From assembly GCA_023388055.1 (NCBI GenBank), contig JAEWGW010000004.1:186001-250000 (forward strand): 64,000 nucleotides of DNA, written 5' to 3'. The notes under the pieces are model-generated. The model was not told where the DNA came from. It worked only from the letters and a program-made list of their open reading frames with translations, and made no database searches. This document shows positions 49,141 to 58,535 of this stretch, one piece after another. Numbering within the stretch: position 1 is the first letter of the stretch; every line of letters begins with the position of its first letter. Position numbers and translations under genes: made by a program. Source of the DNA: Bacillota bacterium (GTDB lineage Bacteria > Bacillota > Bacilli > Paenibacillales > NBRC-103111).

Positions 49141-52100
49141 CTATAGCTTGAACCGGAACCACACCTTCGTCCATTCCCCTTCTACACTGGCCACGTTTAA
49201 GGTCTCGCCGTAGTAATATGTCAATCTCCGGTGGATGTTGGCCAACCCTACTCCCCGCCGTTTGGAGGAGGTTTTCTCCGGTGGGCTCAACAAACGCTCC
49301 AGCTGCTCCGGGCTCATGCCGACTCCGTTATCCCACACCTCCACCAAGACTGCATCCTCCTCCAGGGTGACGGTCAGCTTCACCGTTCCCCCTTCCACCT
49401 GCTTCATGACACCATGACGGATAGCGTTCTCCACCAGGGGCTGGATGGTAAGGGGAAGAATTTTCTTTTTCATGGCCTCCTTAGGAATCTCGCAGAGGAA
49501 GGTCAGTCTGTCGTCAAATCTCACCTTTTCGATTTCCACATAATCCGTAATTAACTGAAGCTCATCCTGCAGCACCCCGAAGCTGTCCGGCCGGGGTTCG
49601 AAGCTCCGCCGCAGGTAGTTGCTCAGATGGGTAATCAGCTGCTCCGCCCGCAGCCAATCTGTCTGGCAGATGGCAATGATCGAATTCAGGGCGTTAAACA
49701 GGAAGTGGGGTTTAATTTGGGATTGCAGAAAATCCAGCTCCGCCTTCATAACGGCGTTTACGGATTTTTTGAGCTGCAGCAGAGTGGAAGCCCGGGCCCG
49801 CACCTCCGAAGCATCGAAGGGCTTCACAATAAAATCATTGGCCCCTGCCTTAAACCCGGTGGCAATATCGCTGGGCGCATGAAGCACCGTCAACAGCACA
49901 ATGGGCAGCTCAAACAGGGAAAACCGCTTGCGGATTTCGCGGCAGACCTCCAGCCCCGACATTCTGGGCATCATCACATCCAACAGAACCAGATCAATAT
50001 CGGTACGGGTCCGCAGAATCTCCAGCGCCTCCATACCATTAGTGGCCCACAGCACGGTGTATGGCTCGTTGGCGAATAAACGGGAGAGCACCTGCAGATT
50101 GGAGGATTCATCATCCACTGCCAGAAGGGTAAAGCAGCCTGTTTCCTGGTGGGGCAAGTCCACCGGACCTTCATCCACGGCCAGGAAGCTTGTGTCATTG
50201 GCAGCCGCAGACTCCATGAGGGTATCCGTAGAAGAGGCTGCAGCCGGCAGCGTAAAAGCAATCCCCGTTCCCCGGTCGGGCTCGGACCACTCGATATAAA
50301 TTTCCCCGTCCATCAGGTGAAGCAGCCTCCTGCATATAGAAAGCCCCAGTCCCGTGCCCCCATACTCGTAAGGGGAATGGGCTTGCTCGAAGGGCTGGAA
50401 CACCGTCTCCCATTGGGAGGGTGCAATTCCCACTCCGGTGTCCTCCACCAGGATAACCACCCGGTCCTCTTTTGCCTCCGCCGAAATGGAGATGGAGCCC
50501 ACCTGGGTGAACTTGGCCGCGTTGCCCACTAAATTGTGGATCACCTGCTTCAGCCGGTTTTCATCCGCATATACAGGTGGCAGCCCCTCCGGAATCCCAT
50601 TAACCAAGCGGATTTTCTTCCCGGCAATAACATTGCGGAACAGATCGAACACCACAGAGACGGTAACACGGACATCTACTGCGGAGGGATGGATGGTCAG
50701 CTCATTGCGCTTGATCTTTTCCATGTCCAGAATATCATGCACCAGAGAGGACAGCCTTCTGGAGGTATCCCGGATTAAGGAGAGATTCTGCTTGTGACTG
50801 GCATTCAATTCCTCCCCGGTTTCCAGCATATTTTGGGAGAGGTTGATGATACCGTGAAGCGGAGTCTGAAACTCATGAGAGGTCTGGAGCAAAAACTCGT
50901 CCTTCTGCCTGTCCGCCTGCCGCAGCTTGGCTGCCATATTCTCGATGGTATTGTAGGCCTCTGAGAAGCGGTAGGACATAATGAAGGAGGACAAAAAGCA
51001 AAAGCTTAACATCGCATAAAAACCAAACTTAAAATCCATCACCAGGCTGCTCAGGTACAGGGCAAAGTCGATGAGCCCGACGAAATAGCAGAGCAGGGCC
51101 AGTATAAACAGCGCCAGGCTTTTCTTGGTAAACTCCCCGTATCTGCCCTTGCGGTACGCATGGAGCAATACCCCCAGAATGATCAGGTACGCCCCCAGCT
51201 GAACGGTGCTGGCCAGAATGTTAAAGTCGGAATACCATTGGAATGGAGCCACCAGGACAAACACGATATATGCCCACATGATGGAGGAGACGATGCTGGT
51301 AAACCGCCGGGAGATCAGGCCCTTGCACATGTGCTTGATAAACATAACCATGGTGATGAAGGAAAAATATAAGGAAACCGCCTGAATTTTATAATACAGC
51401 TCAGTTGGCATATGGAAGTGCTCCACAATCATCCGGTCGCCGTTGCTGGCGAAGGACCAAGCAATCACAATGCAGCTCAGGCCAAAATAGAGCAGTCCCC
51501 TCTCCTCTCTGCGGATGATGAATATACCCAGCTGATAACAGCCCAGCATCGATAGGGACACGATCAGGGTTAAATTGAGAATGCTGCTGTTGGTATTGGA
51601 GGTTTGGATTCCCTGGGCGCTTCCGAAATAAACCGGGTAGGGGATTCCCCCTTGGCTATTCTCGAAGTTGGCGGCATAAATAAGAATTTCCGCCGTATCC
51701 CCCTGAACCGGGAAATACACATTGTACGGTTTATTCTGATAGGCGTATTCGCTTTTGGAAAGGGCCGGAACACCGCTGCCCCCCACCTTTTGCCCGTTCA
51801 CATAGATTTCGCTGGCCATCCGGATGTTGGAGACTCGCAGCCCGTACACAAGAGAGGAGGGCTTCACCTTGACCAGAAGCCGGTACGTCGCCGCACCCTT
51901 GGAACGAAAATCTCCGCTTCTCTCCAATTGTCTCCAAAACCCCGGCACCTGCATCAATTCCGGTGCCGCCCCCTGCTCTTCTCCCGGCTCCAGCAGCTGA
52001 TTCCAATAAAATTGCCACATCCCGTCCAACGCAACCACCTGATTGGCATGAAAATCCCACGCCGATAAATCCAGCATCCCGTTTTGGGCCGGAACTGGAG

Positions 52101-52194
52101 CGGTTCCCTTGTTTTCAGTGGCCTCCAATAAGCTGAATAATAAAAGAAAACATCCCAGGCTGACTGCAATCAGCGCCATCAGCATCTTTTTCAT
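49141..52194 (-). CDS. Hybrid sensor kinase: 7TMR-DISM, HisKA-HATPase, REC, LytS-type HK-HATPase
   Basis: 1017 residues. Signal peptide and extracellular jelly-roll domain (~1-190), seven membrane helices (~200-405, 7TMR-DISM), HisKA with FLLQTSHEFQTPLHGIINLS, HATPase with GTGLGLSICRRLL, REC with FTLLAVDDESS and VLLDVMMPRMSGLEV, then a second kinase of the His_kinase type (QSQIKPHFLFNALNSIIAI) and another HATPase (ENAIRHGVMKQ, GVGLANIHRRL). Having a classical HisKA and a LytS/YesM-type core in one chain, separated by a receiver, allows an internal relay. No response regulator is adjacent. Ligand unknown. Confidence 0.9.
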   Translation of the reverse strand: MKKMLMALIAVSLGCFLLLFSLLEATENKGTAPVPAQNGMLDLSAWDFHANQVVALDGMWQFYWNQLLEPGEEQGAAPELMQVPGFWRQLERSGDFRSKGAATYRLLVKVKPSSLVYGLRVSNIRMASEIYVNGQKVGGSGVPALSKSEYAYQNKPYNVYFPVQGDTAEILIYAANFENSQGGIPYPVYFGSAQGIQTSNTNSSILNLTLIVSLSMLGCYQLGIFIIRREERGLLYFGLSCIVIAWSFASNGDRMIVEHFHMPTELYYKIQAVSLYFSFITMVMFIKHMCKGLISRRFTSIVSSIMWAYIVFVLVAPFQWYSDFNILASTVQLGAYLIILGVLLHAYRKGRYGEFTKKSLALFILALLCYFVGLIDFALYLSSLVMDFKFGFYAMLSFCFLSSFIMSYRFSEAYNTIENMAAKLRQADRQKDEFLLQTSHEFQTPLHGIINLSQNMLETGEELNASHKQNLSLIRDTSRRLSSLVHDILDMEKIKRNELTIHPSAVDVRVTVSVVFDLFRNVIAGKKIRLVNGIPEGLPPVYADENRLKQVIHNLVGNAAKFTQVGSISISAEAKEDRVVILVEDTGVGIAPSQWETVFQPFEQAHSPYEYGGTGLGLSICRRLLHLMDGEIYIEWSEPDRGTGIAFTLPAAASSTDTLMESAAANDTSFLAVDEGPVDLPHQETGCFTLLAVDDESSNLQVLSRLFANEPYTVLWATNGMEALEILRTRTDIDLVLLDVMMPRMSGLEVCREIRKRFSLFELPIVLLTVLHAPSDIATGFKAGANDFIVKPFDASEVRARASTLLQLKKSVNAVMKAELDFLQSQIKPHFLFNALNSIIAICQTDWLRAEQLITHLSNYLRRSFEPRPDSFGVLQDELQLITDYVEIEKVRFDDRLTFLCEIPKEAMKKKILPLTIQPLVENAIRHGVMKQVEGGTVKLTVTLEEDAVLVEVWDNGVGMSPEQLERLLSPPEKTSSKRRGVGLANIHRRLTYYYGETLNVASVEGEWTKVWFRFKL

Positions 52195-52262
52195 CCGATA
52201 ATCTACTCCGTTTCATACCCTTGGGAAGACGCAGGACTCCGCCTTTTTTCTCATTATAACAG

Positions 52263-52287
52263 AAAAAAGACGCCGGAGGCCGGCGCC
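52263..52287 (-). terminator. Terminator of the rlmA-like gene
   Basis: Minus strand CGCCGG / CCGGCG with a 3-base loop, followed by a short TC and six T, directly after the stop. Confidence 0.85.
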
Positions 52288-52288
52288 C

Positions 52289-53140
52289 TTATTCCTTGCC
52301 GTATACGGTCACGATAAATTCCAGCGGTGTCCGAAGCTCACTCTTTTCCATAAGCTGCTCCAGCATGGCAGGTTCGGTGCGCCAATAGTAGGGTGTCATC
52401 ATCACCAGATTACGGATGGCGGACGGCTCAGTCAGAACCAGCTCACTCTGGACACGTTGCTTCTCCAGAACCGTGAACGACGGATAGGGATGTTCGGCCT
52501 CATCGTTCAGATAAGGCTGCGGATAAAGCAATTCCTTCAGTCCATAAAGATGATGCTTTCCGGGAATAACGGTCACCAGCCTTCCGCCTCTGCGCAGCAC
52601 CCTGCTAAATTCACTGTCGCTATGAGGCGCAAAAATCTGGAATATACCATCCAATGATTCCGGGCGGACAGGAAGCTTCTTGGAGCTGGCAACCGCATAA
52701 TGGATGCCTGAGCCATTCCCGGCAGCCATGGTGATGGCGTCCTTGGAGATATCCGTTCCGTACAGTCTGGCTTCTACCCCGGCCTCACGAAGATGAGCAT
52801 TCATGCTTTCCAGATAATAACCTTCCCCGCAGCCCGCATCGAGAACGGTGAACGGGTCTCCTCCTCTGCCCGCCACCTCCTCTGCCAGTGCGGCAGCCTG
52901 CCGGGACAGCACATCCGACAGCATCTTGAAGTAACCCGCCTCTAGAATGCTCCGCCTGGCCGCAAGCATCAATTTGCTGTCACCAGGCTCCTTGCTTTTC
53001 CGCTGGTTAACCAGCAGCAAATTCAAATATCCCTTGGCCGACAGGTCATAGGTATGCCGGTTGGGGCAGCGGTAGCTCCGTTCTGCCTGATCCAGCTCCT
53101 CGCCGCACACCGGGCAAGCCCATATATGAAGTCCGCTCAT
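52289..53140 (-). CDS. rlmA: rRNA (guanine-N1)-methyltransferase, RlmA family
   Basis: 283 residues. N-terminal zinc ribbon with IWACPVCGEEL and YRCPNRHTYDL (C-x2-C...C-x3-H), then the family stretch YDLSAKGYLNLLLVNQRKS and D-S-K-L-M. SAM motif I is TVLDAGCGEGYYLESM, and FAPHSDSEFSRVLRRGGRLV is the catalytic-side loop. RlmA methylates G745 or G748 of 23S rRNA; the latter type (TlrB) gives tylosin resistance, and which one applies cannot be read. Its ATG overlaps the diguanylate cyclase stop by four bases. Confidence 0.92.
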   Translation of the reverse strand: MSGLHIWACPVCGEELDQAERSYRCPNRHTYDLSAKGYLNLLLVNQRKSKEPGDSKLMLAARRSILEAGYFKMLSDVLSRQAAALAEEVAGRGGDPFTVLDAGCGEGYYLESMNAHLREAGVEARLYGTDISKDAITMAAGNGSGIHYAVASSKKLPVRPESLDGIFQIFAPHSDSEFSRVLRRGGRLVTVIPGKHHLYGLKELLYPQPYLNDEAEHPYPSFTVLEKQRVQSELVLTEPSAIRNLVMMTPYYWRTEPAMLEQLMEKSELRTPLEFIVTVYGKE

Positions 53141-54159
53141 TGCCTGCTCCCCCTTTGCCGCTTCAGCTCTCTTTTGACCTCGTACATGGATTGATCTGCC
53201 TTCTCGATAAGAACCTCCAGCTCAATACCATCCTCGCTGAACAGGGCATAGCCGATGCTGGCCCAAAGCTGGATCGGCTGGCCTTCGAAGGCAAACGGCT
53301 TGGCAATTTCGGCATCCACGTGACGGATCAGAGCCCTGATCTCATCCCGGTCCGAAACCGAGACGGCGATGACGCCAAACTCATCCCCGCCCAGACGGGA
53401 CACCGTGTCCGCTTCACACACGGAGCTGACCGTCCGCAGAGCCACCTCCGTAAGGGCCGCATCCCCGGCACGGTGGCCGTAAGTATCATTAATCTCCTTC
53501 AACCCATTCATATCCAGAGAGATAATACCGAAATTCTCATGCTTGCGTATGGACTTGGCCAATTTTTGACGGAGGCGGTCATAGAACAAGGAACGGTTGG
53601 ATATTCCCGTCAGACTGTCATGGGTGGCTTTGTGGAACAGCTCGCTCTCCTCGTTGCGCATGGCGCTGAACATCTCCGCAGCGATAAGCCCCGACATCAG
53701 CTCCAGAATCCGGATGTCCCCCTCCTGGAAATGCCCCGCTTCTCGGGACAGCACCTTAACGATACCCACCACCTCATTGCGGTAGATCAGAGGAACTACA
53801 ATCATGGAATTCAGGCCAATCTGCCGGCAGGCTTCTTTATTGACCCGGTCATCCGTTTCAATATCGTGGCTGATTAACGGCACCCGTGCGCTGATGCTTT
53901 TGCCCGAAAGACTGTTATCGATCTTCAGCCGCAGCCCGAGAAACCGCTCCGCCATGCCGGAGGCAGCGCTGTACACCAGCTCCCCGTTCTCAATCAGCTC
54001 CACGGAGGCGCCATCCGCCTTCGTGATCTGCTGCGTCCGCTGTGTCACCAAATCCATAATGCCGCTCAGGTCCATTCCTTGCTGCGCCACTTCCGTTTGA
54101 ACCTGAATAATTTCCAACAGCTTCTCATTGCTGATCTTCTCTTGCTGCAAAATATCCAA
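53137..54159 (-). CDS. GAF-GGDEF diguanylate cyclase
   Basis: 340 residues. Short N-terminal coiled coil, a GAF domain (residues ~20-165; IENGELVYSAASGMAERFLG, VPLIYRNEVVGIVKVL), then GGDEF with THDSLTGISNRSLFYDRL and the active RLGGDEFGVIAV motif. No obvious RxxD inhibitory site was noted. It should make c-di-GMP under control of a small ligand or redox signal. Overlaps the rlmA-like gene (ATGA), an odd functional pairing that may only reflect compact gene packing. Confidence 0.93.
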   Translation of the reverse strand: MDILQQEKISNEKLLEIIQVQTEVAQQGMDLSGIMDLVTQRTQQITKADGASVELIENGELVYSAASGMAERFLGLRLKIDNSLSGKSISARVPLISHDIETDDRVNKEACRQIGLNSMIVVPLIYRNEVVGIVKVLSREAGHFQEGDIRILELMSGLIAAEMFSAMRNEESELFHKATHDSLTGISNRSLFYDRLRQKLAKSIRKHENFGIISLDMNGLKEINDTYGHRAGDAALTEVALRTVSSVCEADTVSRLGGDEFGVIAVSVSDRDEIRALIRHVDAEIAKPFAFEGQPIQLWASIGYALFSEDGIELEVLIEKADQSMYEVKRELKRQRGSRQ

Positions 54160-54275
54160 CCAACCTTTCCCTTGTCCCTGGCCTCAGTCTACGTGACGAA
54201 TGGCGCACTTTCCATTATGATCTATATAATACGATTTCATTTAACCAACGCAATCCCCATAAGGAGGGCATCCCC

Positions 54276-56144
54276 GTGGACTTCATTCAATTGACCTGCC
54301 CGAATTGCAATGGAAAAATCGAAAATAAGGAAGGCAAAACCTTCAAATGCCCCTTCTGTGAAACCGAGCTGCTGCTCAAGGAAAACCATGTGTACCATGT
54401 GGATCAGACCATTAATCATTATTACGGAACACAGTCACAGCCCAAGGTCCGCTCAGGAACCGGGGGAAACGGGAAAGCCCTGCTGCTGGCCGCGCTATTG
54501 ATAGCAGCAGTTTTCGGCGCTTATATGTTCTGGAATGCAGGAGCCTCCCGTCCGGAAACCCGTGCCCGCGCTGCCGTGCGGGAGATGCCGGAAAGCCCGG
54601 TGCTGATTTCCTTCTTGCAGGAGGTTTTCAATAAAGGCGCAGCTGCCCCCACCCGGGAGGAGCTGGCCCGCTTACGTTATTTGACCGTAGAGTATGAGGA
54701 GAACCAGTGGCGCTTTGGCTATAGTCTCTCCGACCCCTTCACGGATCCGCAAGCGGAGATCTCCACCTATATCACCCGGGACAAAATGCAGAATACCCAG
54801 CGGATTGAACAAAAGGATTTCGAGGCATTCAGCGGACTGACCGCGCTGGACCTGCTGGGAACCTATGAAATTTCCCAATCGGATCAGATCAGCTTCGCCC
54901 ATATGAAGGATCTGAAAAGCTACGGCGGCGGCTTTAATGAATCGTTCCGCAAATTTTCCGGCTTTTTCGGGGACAAATCCAGGATCGTGAAGCTCACCAC
55001 TCAGATCCGCAGCAATCAGGAGCTGGCTATGCTGCTGGAATTCCCCAATCTATCCAGCCTGGCTATTACGTATGTGGATGAATCCGTAACAGACTTTCAT
55101 CTGCTGAACCAATTGCCCTTGAAATCCCTGTCCCTGACCTTCGTCGACCGTCTGGATTGGCTGTCGTCCTTGACCGGGCTGGAGTCTTTGGCGATCCGCT
55201 ACAGTGAGTCGGCGGATTTTAAGGCACTGTATGCCTTAACCCAGCTGAAGGAGCTGCATCTGGAGGCCGTAGCGAACCTGAAGACAGTAGACTTTGTCCA
55301 GAATATGCCTGTGCTGCAGGTGTTGGAACTGAATAACACCAAGCTGGCTACCCTGGCGCCGCTGACAGGCAAGGCCTCCCTGACGAAGCTGCAGCTGGCT
55401 TCCGTGTCCCAGTTAGGCTCCGTGGATGTTGTGAACAGTCTGCCTTCCCTGCGGGAATTGGTTCTGTCCGGCCATTATGGGGAGGAGGTGCCTCTGGTGC
55501 TGCCCAATGCCAAACAGGTGGAGGTGCCGGGAGCGTTTATCCGCAGTCTGGATGTCCCCTCCGTCACTGCATTAACCGTCCATGGGAGCAGCAGGGAATT
55601 CAACGTATCTGATCTGGCCAGATTCCCCCAGCTGGAGCAGCTCACGCTCCGGAGCATAAGCGGAATCACCCATGTCCGTGCTTTGGATCAGCTGCCCCGG
55701 CTGCAAAAGCTGGCCCTCTATGAGACCAGCTTCAACAAGGAAACCGATGCCTTATTCAGCCTGCAAAATGTGAAAGCCATCGCCTGTACGGAGTGCAGCC
55801 TGACGATTGGAGCCGGGAGCGCCGCGGCGAACGGGCCGCTTCAGGAGCTGGCCCTGAACCAGACATCCTTCCGTATGAACAATAATTCGGTCTCCGAGGT
55901 TGACAAGGTGCTGCCTTATTTCGCAGCATTATCGTCCCTCCGCTCCTTCACCCTGCAGGACAGCTCCCTCCAGTCCCTGCAATTTATGGAGAAATGGCAG
56001 GCGATTGAGGAGCTTCATCTGGAGAATAATGCCATTGTCAATGTAGAGCCCTTAACCCGGTTGCCCAAGCTGCAAAGGGTATTTCTTACCGGGAATCCCG
56101 TGCAGAATCAATCGGTGCTGGGGCAAGGAGTGAAGGTGTATTAA
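54276..56144 (+). CDS. Membrane protein with N-terminal zinc ribbon and C-terminal leucine-rich repeats
   Basis: 622 residues, GTG start after AAGGAGGGCATCCCC. Residues 8-29 form a zinc ribbon (CPNCNGKIE...FKCPFCETE), one membrane helix follows (LLLAALLIAAVFGAYMFW, ~67-85), and from ~190 onward there are about 14 leucine-rich repeats of the short internalin/SDS22-like type (LTALDLLGTYEIS, LSSLAITYVDES, LKELHLEAVANLK, LQRVFLTGNP). The zinc ribbon would be cytoplasmic and the LRR outside, or the reverse if inverted. No LPxTG or GW anchor. A binding or sensing protein of unknown partner. Confidence 0.75.
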   Translation: MDFIQLTCPNCNGKIENKEGKTFKCPFCETELLLKENHVYHVDQTINHYYGTQSQPKVRSGTGGNGKALLLAALLIAAVFGAYMFWNAGASRPETRARAAVREMPESPVLISFLQEVFNKGAAAPTREELARLRYLTVEYEENQWRFGYSLSDPFTDPQAEISTYITRDKMQNTQRIEQKDFEAFSGLTALDLLGTYEISQSDQISFAHMKDLKSYGGGFNESFRKFSGFFGDKSRIVKLTTQIRSNQELAMLLEFPNLSSLAITYVDESVTDFHLLNQLPLKSLSLTFVDRLDWLSSLTGLESLAIRYSESADFKALYALTQLKELHLEAVANLKTVDFVQNMPVLQVLELNNTKLATLAPLTGKASLTKLQLASVSQLGSVDVVNSLPSLRELVLSGHYGEEVPLVLPNAKQVEVPGAFIRSLDVPSVTALTVHGSSREFNVSDLARFPQLEQLTLRSISGITHVRALDQLPRLQKLALYETSFNKETDALFSLQNVKAIACTECSLTIGAGSAAANGPLQELALNQTSFRMNNNSVSEVDKVLPYFAALSSLRSFTLQDSSLQSLQFMEKWQAIEELHLENNAIVNVEPLTRLPKLQRVFLTGNPVQNQSVLGQGVKVY

Positions 56145-56461
56145 CAGAGCAAATGCCCTCCCGGCGGAAGAGCCTCATATAACCGGGTCAAAACCGGTTC
56201 AATTTGGAGCTCCGAGATTTTCTGCCGGATGCGGGCAATCATATTCGGGGATGAATCCAGAAACAGCAGCGTTCTGAAATCCTCCAGCAGGTTTATTCCC
56301 ACCAGCCCGGTTCCGCACCCGAAATCTACCGCTGCCTTGTCCTTGGCGTCTCCCGCATATGCCCGGATGGCATCCGCCGCCACCCTGGCAATGCGGATTC
56401 TCTCCGGAAGGTCATACCCGGCGGCCATCCTTTCGAAAATGTCGGTATTTCCCATTCTCAC
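56141..56461 (-). pseudogene. Internally deleted class I methyltransferase
   Basis: 106 residues where the family has about 200. The N-terminal part is normal: IFERMAAGYDLPERIRIARV, then DKAAVDFGCGTGLVGINLL and LFLDSSPNMIARIRQKISEL. It then jumps straight to LTRLYEALPPGGHLLC, skipping about 60 residues, and ends where the family continues for another ~50-60. The frame is intact, so a short product could be made, but it lacks the substrate-binding part. Its stop overlaps the stop of the LRR gene on the other strand. Confidence 0.65.
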
Positions 56462-56571
56462 CTCTCCGATCCGTTAATATAGATGATATCGATTATAGCA
56501 TACGGGCAGGTCAGCTGTGGACCTGTCTAATTTCCCAAGGAAGCAGATCCGGAGGAAACGGAGGCCCCGCT

Positions 56572-57051
56572 TTGAAAATCCAGTACCAGCACCGGAAGCA
56601 GAAGTTTCATTCCTTCATCTCCACCAACAATACGTATCCCCTCCATCTTCACAAGCATGTGGAGCTGGCACTGGTGTTATCCGGGGCCATCAATGTGACA
56701 GTCAATAAGACGGAAAACACCCTGTCAGAGGGCGATATCACACTCATCTTTCCCAATCAGCCCCACAGCTACCGGACAGCGGAGGCCAGCAGAATTCTGC
56801 TGTTCTTCATCGATGCGGACTATCCCGGGGACTATGCCGTGCAGGACCATATCTCCTTCCGGGATTATCTCAACAGCCGACGGTCCGCTCTGGCCCAGAT
56901 CATGCTGCAGTCCACCAGCCAGCCTGTAACGGATATTGCCTTTGATTCCGGCTTTAACAGCCTGCGTTCCTTTTACCGTGCCTTCCGCAAGGAATACGGC
57001 ATTACCCCCAATGATTTCCGCAGCCATACACAGGGTACGCTGCGCCCATAA
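56572..57051 (+). pseudogene. Internally deleted AraC family regulator
   Basis: About 159 residues against ~270 in the family. TTG start with GGAGGAAACGGAGG upstream. The N-terminal cupin is present (TYPLHLHKHVELALVLSGAI, GDITLIFPNQPHSYR). The chain then goes from DADYPGDYAVQD directly into HISFRDYLNSRRSALAQIML and the second HTH (VTDIAFDSGFNSLRSFYRAF, EYGITPNDFR). The linker and first HTH are missing, an in-frame loss of ~100 residues. With one HTH it is unlikely to bind DNA normally. Confidence 0.65.
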
Positions 57052-57093
57052 AAATCCGCCCTGCAGGAGCAAGACGGCGCATTAAGAAGCTAT

Positions 57094-57807
57094 TTAGTTC
57101 CCACCGGCATTTTTACTCTTGATAAAATCCAAGATCAAACGGGCCGTCTCCGCCTGCTGCTCCTCCCGGGAAACCGTGGCGGTGCCGTCCCCTTTTTGCG
57201 GACCGTAATTGCCGAATTGGGCATGGTTGCCGCCATTGATCACATGGACGTTCTCTGTATAGTCGATCTTGGATGTATTGAGCACATGGTCATCGGAGCC
57301 ATAGATGGTCAGGGCATCGGCAGGCGTAATTCCGCCGTATACATAAGCCCCCAGCAGAATCAGCCCCTTCACCTGGGCCTGATGCTTGGAGGCATAGCTG
57401 CTTGCCATGGCTCCCCCCAGAGAATGGCCGCCCATATACCAGTTCTTGATGGCGGGCAGCTTGTCAAACACCTGATCAGCCGCACCCGGACGGAAAAATG
57501 CTAAATTGAAGGGCATTTTGACCAGCACACAGATGATGCCATTCTGCCGCAGCTGCTCCAGCAGCGGAAGATATGCGATGGACTCCACCTTGCCGCCGGG
57601 ATAGAAGATCAGCGCCGTATCACTGGGAGCCGAAGGGGAAAGAACCGTCAGATTGCCTTCCTTCTGGATGGTTTGGCCACCCGCTGCGGCTGCCACTGCA
57701 ATCTCATCGGCATGATAATAATCGGACACATACCACCAAAATCCGGCTCCCATCACAAGGATCAGGGAAATAACCGAAATGAACGAAACCTTTACCCATT
57801 TTCGCAC
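57094..57807 (-). CDS. Alpha/beta hydrolase
   Basis: About 237 residues from a GTG with AAGGAGTCTGCTCTT upstream. An N-terminal signal anchor (VSFISVISLILVMGAGFWWY) puts it outside the membrane. The fold shows TALIFYPGGKVESIAYLPLL (oxyanion side), the nucleophile elbow in WYMGGHSLGGAMASSYA (Ser in G-H-S-L-G), an acidic residue in LTIYGSDDHV and the histidine in VINGGNHAQFGNYG. Of the type seen in many Firmicutes as a cell-surface carboxylesterase-like protein. Substrate unknown. Confidence 0.87.
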   Translation of the reverse strand: MRKWVKVSFISVISLILVMGAGFWWYVSDYYHADEIAVAAAAGGQTIQKEGNLTVLSPSAPSDTALIFYPGGKVESIAYLPLLEQLRQNGIICVLVKMPFNLAFFRPGAADQVFDKLPAIKNWYMGGHSLGGAMASSYASKHQAQVKGLILLGAYVYGGITPADALTIYGSDDHVLNTSKIDYTENVHVINGGNHAQFGNYGPQKGDGTATVSREEQQAETARLILDFIKSKNAGGN

Positions 57808-57910
57808 AAGAGCAGACTCCTTCCTGATGCCTGCAGGGCAGCTCGTTTTCCGTATAGCCCTGCGGCATCTATTATTATAAACACAGCGTCCGCCGGTAAT
57901 CAAAAGTGCA

Positions 57911-57970
57911 TTGACAGCCGGAGTCTGCTCAAGTAAATTAGTTTTATAAAATATAATTTTATAAAACTAA
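57911..57970 (+). promoter_or_regulatory. Promoter and 33-bp perfect palindromic operator of the DUF1304 gene
   Basis: TTGACA (57911-57916), 17-base spacer, TAAATT (57934-57939). Overlapping the -10 and the start region is a palindrome with arms TTAGTTTTATAAAAT / ATTTTATAAAACTAA (57938-57952 and 57956-57970) around ATA. The length and AT content suit a MarR/HxlR-type dimer. No such regulator gene is adjacent. Confidence 0.8.
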
Positions 57971-58012
57971 ACCATGCCGGAAATAGGCCGGTATCCGAAA
58001 GGAATGTGGAAT

Positions 58013-58384
58013 ATGAATACGGTTAGTATGATTCTTGTGGCTATGGTTGCCCTTCTGCATGTGTACATCCTGGTGCTGGAGATGTTCCTGTGGACCGGCG
58101 CCAGCGCACGCCGAACCTTCGGCACCACCGAAACCTTCGCCCGGGAGACCAAATCCCTGGCCGCCAATCAGGGGCTGTACAACGGTTTTCTCGCCGCCGG
58201 GCTGATCTGGGGGCTGCTGCACCCGGATCCGGGCTTTGCCTTCCAGCTCCAGCTGTTTTTCCTGCTATGCATCGCGGCTGCAGCCGTTTACGGCGGCTTA
58301 ACGGCCAACAGGTCGATTCTGCTGAAGCAAGGAGCCCCAACTTTACTGGCACTGGCTGCACTCGTAACCGCCCATCTGCTGTAA
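58013..58384 (+). CDS. DUF1304 small membrane protein
   Basis: About 123 residues, four predicted membrane helices. NTVSMILVAMVALLHVYILV, EMFLWTGASARRTFG and LAANQGLYNGFLAAGLIWGL are the DUF1304 signature (E-M-x-x-W, N-Q-G-x-Y-N-G). Start set by GAAAGGAATGTGGAAT. The family is uncharacterised and often appears under repressor control near drug- or stress-response genes, consistent with the strong palindrome upstream. Confidence 0.9.
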   Translation: MNTVSMILVAMVALLHVYILVLEMFLWTGASARRTFGTTETFARETKSLAANQGLYNGFLAAGLIWGLLHPDPGFAFQLQLFFLLCIAAAAVYGGLTANRSILLKQGAPTLLALAALVTAHLL

Positions 58385-58535
58385 GACGCAGCTACCAAGT
58401 CCTTTGGGACCACATGAGCCAATTCTCCACAGCCCCCTTTAGAAAATCTTTCGATTTTACCCCGGTGTCTGTTCCGTTTTATCTTCTATAATGGGGATAA
58501 CCGCAGGCTACGCGAAGGGGGAGAAGGAATGACAC

